NCBI GenBank assembly: GCA_028753945.1 | Contig: JAPNXP010000002.1 | Coordinates: 14,825,624-14,889,623 of the forward strand | Source of the DNA: Hexactinellida sp. DTS-2022 | Lineage: Eukaryota; Porifera; Hexactinellida | Direction: 5' to 3' | DNA length: 64,000 nucleotides | In this document: positions 63,130-64,000 of the stretch, piece after piece | Layout of the letters: the number at the start of each line of letters is the position of its first letter | How positions within the stretch are numbered: position 1 is the first letter of the stretch | Notes under the pieces: generated by a model | What the model saw: only the letters and a program-made list of their open reading frames with translations | Databases searched by the model: none | Told to the model about the DNA's origin: nothing | Position numbers and translations under genes: made by a program

Positions 63130-63901
63130 ATGTCTAGTGTCGCCCCGACAGAAGAGAGACCTGAGGGCGGCGAGAGAGCTAAACGGGCCCGCCTGGAGGG
63201 TATCCTGGACCAGGGGGAGGCCGTGAGGGCGGGAATAGCCGCGGGACACATCGACGTGTCGCAGGGAGAGAGCGTGGAGCTAGAGACTCTGAGCAAGATA
63301 AGGGAGCAGAAGATACTGGCGCACTTCGAGAGGAAGAAGTTTCTAAAGTCTATCCTGGTGCCTACGGACGACGAGGAGGTTAGTGACAGTGTATTATGCA
63401 GACATTTGTAAATACGCCATTTGTAAATACGCCATTTGTAAATACGCTCCTAATCCTGGTCTGATCCAATTTCCATACGCCTAAATCACAAATTAATGTT
63501 ACGGTATAGGAGAAGATTCCAAATTTTCGCGCTCCTAAATTAAAAATTTCCCAAAATCATACTCCAAAAGGAGTATGATTTTGGGAAATTTTTCCCGCTC
63601 CTGGATAATTCCTTGGTACAGCTAATCAGCTGATCGCGTGTCGCATATATATATTTTTTACAGCTGATTAGGTTAGGCGGCACCTGCGGGAGCTGGGAGA
63701 GCCGCGGGTGCTGTTTGCCGAGAACCCGGCGGACCGGAGAGAGCGGCTAAAGACGCTGATAGCGGACCAGCTGCCCACCGTCCCGACAGCTGATCCCGGG
63801 AAGAGGGTAGTTCCCAAGGCGCCCGCGTCAGCTGTTGTGAAGGGAGAGACAGCTGACCAGGTGTGGTACCACCGGGGACCAGACCTGCTCAAGAAATGCA
63901 G
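63130..63901 (+). CDS. PRPF4: U4/U6 snRNP protein PRPF4 (Prp4), N-terminal exons, partial
   Basis: Exons 63130-63378 and 63672-63901, phase 0 then ending in phase 2 at a GT donor; the rest lies beyond the window. The SFM (splicing factor motif) region is present: LSKIREQKILAHFERKKF, then VPTDDEE joined to VRRHLRELGEP, VLFAENPADRRERL and DQVWYHRGP. These match the N-terminal half of PRPF4, which is followed in the family by seven WD40 repeats. PRPF4 stabilises the U4/U6.U5 tri-snRNP through PRPF3. The intron holds a dispersed repeat with a perfect hairpin. Confidence 0.9.
63415..63605. repeat. dispersed 'GTAAATACGCTCCTAAT' repeat, copy 2, in PRPF4 intron 1
   Basis: Begins with three tandem TTTGTAAATACGC(C/T) units, then CTCCTAATCCTGGTCTGATCC as in 28857-29010. 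A perfect 24-base inverted repeat (63542-63565 and 63570-63593, loop AAAA) carries CCCAAAATCATACTCC in its arm. Confidence 0.65.
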
Positions 63902-63982
63902 GTTAGTACTGAGGCACTGATCCATGGTTATACAGCGTATTTGTATTGTACAACACTTTCTTGCCATATAGTATTGTATTTC

Positions 63983-64000
63983 AGTGGTGTTCGCGTAATA
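63983..64000. mobile_element. MITE end cut by the window edge
   Basis: CAGTGGTGTTCGCGTAATA matches the ends of the elements at 40720 and 51104. Confidence 0.5.

Noticed and set aside
1..64000. tRNA and rRNA genes
   Set aside because: None found by eye: no A/B-box pair with a cloverleaf and no rRNA-like conserved stretch; a covariance-model search would be decisive.

Overview
The window is animal nuclear DNA: AT-rich non-coding sequence, interrupted genes with GT-AG introns, and metazoan families (E-protein bHLH, MASK-type ankyrin/KH protein, GAREM-like CABIT/SAM adaptor, TBC1D24, an extreme Tudor protein). I cannot name the species. Many one-exon genes, very short introns, genes inside or hard against introns of other genes, and abundant pogo/Tigger-like MITEs fit a compact invertebrate genome. 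A non-bilaterian such as a ctenophore is a guess only.

The left third (233-20422, +) is one Tudor gene, open at its 5' end. I joined 14 exons in one frame at GT-AG junctions. They encode about 3,625 residues with at least 16 extended Tudor domains plus part of another, and an arginine/glycine-rich tract. One intron holds a complete NHL-repeat gene on the opposite strand. A lipocalin-like secreted protein starts 46 bases upstream of the first visible exon, also on the opposite strand.

20-36 kb: a MARCHF5-like membrane E3 ligase (-), a small RING/TRAF-zinc-finger protein (+), a short class I bHLH E-protein (-), a small unknown two-exon gene (-), about 5.5 kb with almost no genes but an intact hAT-type element, a GAREM-like adaptor (+), and a DHCR7-like sterol reductase (-) broken by four single-base frameshifts.

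36-55 kb, all on the minus strand: a MASK (ANKHD1/ANKRD17) homologue with an unexpected C-terminal SAM-like domain, an unrecognised multi-pass membrane protein, TBC1D24, an STK16-like kinase, and COP9 signalosome subunit 1.

55-64 kb: a voltage-gated proton channel (-), a ZIP7/KE4-like zinc transporter with a very long acidic repeat domain (+), a class V aminotransferase/cysteine desulfurase-like enzyme (+), and the first two exons of splicing factor PRPF4 (+, runs off the window). Neighbouring genes show no common pathway; they are an ordinary mixed gene neighbourhood. The standout objects are the Tudor megagene with its internal RG tract, the frameshifted sterol reductase, the unknown membrane protein, and several introns made mostly of MITE sequence.
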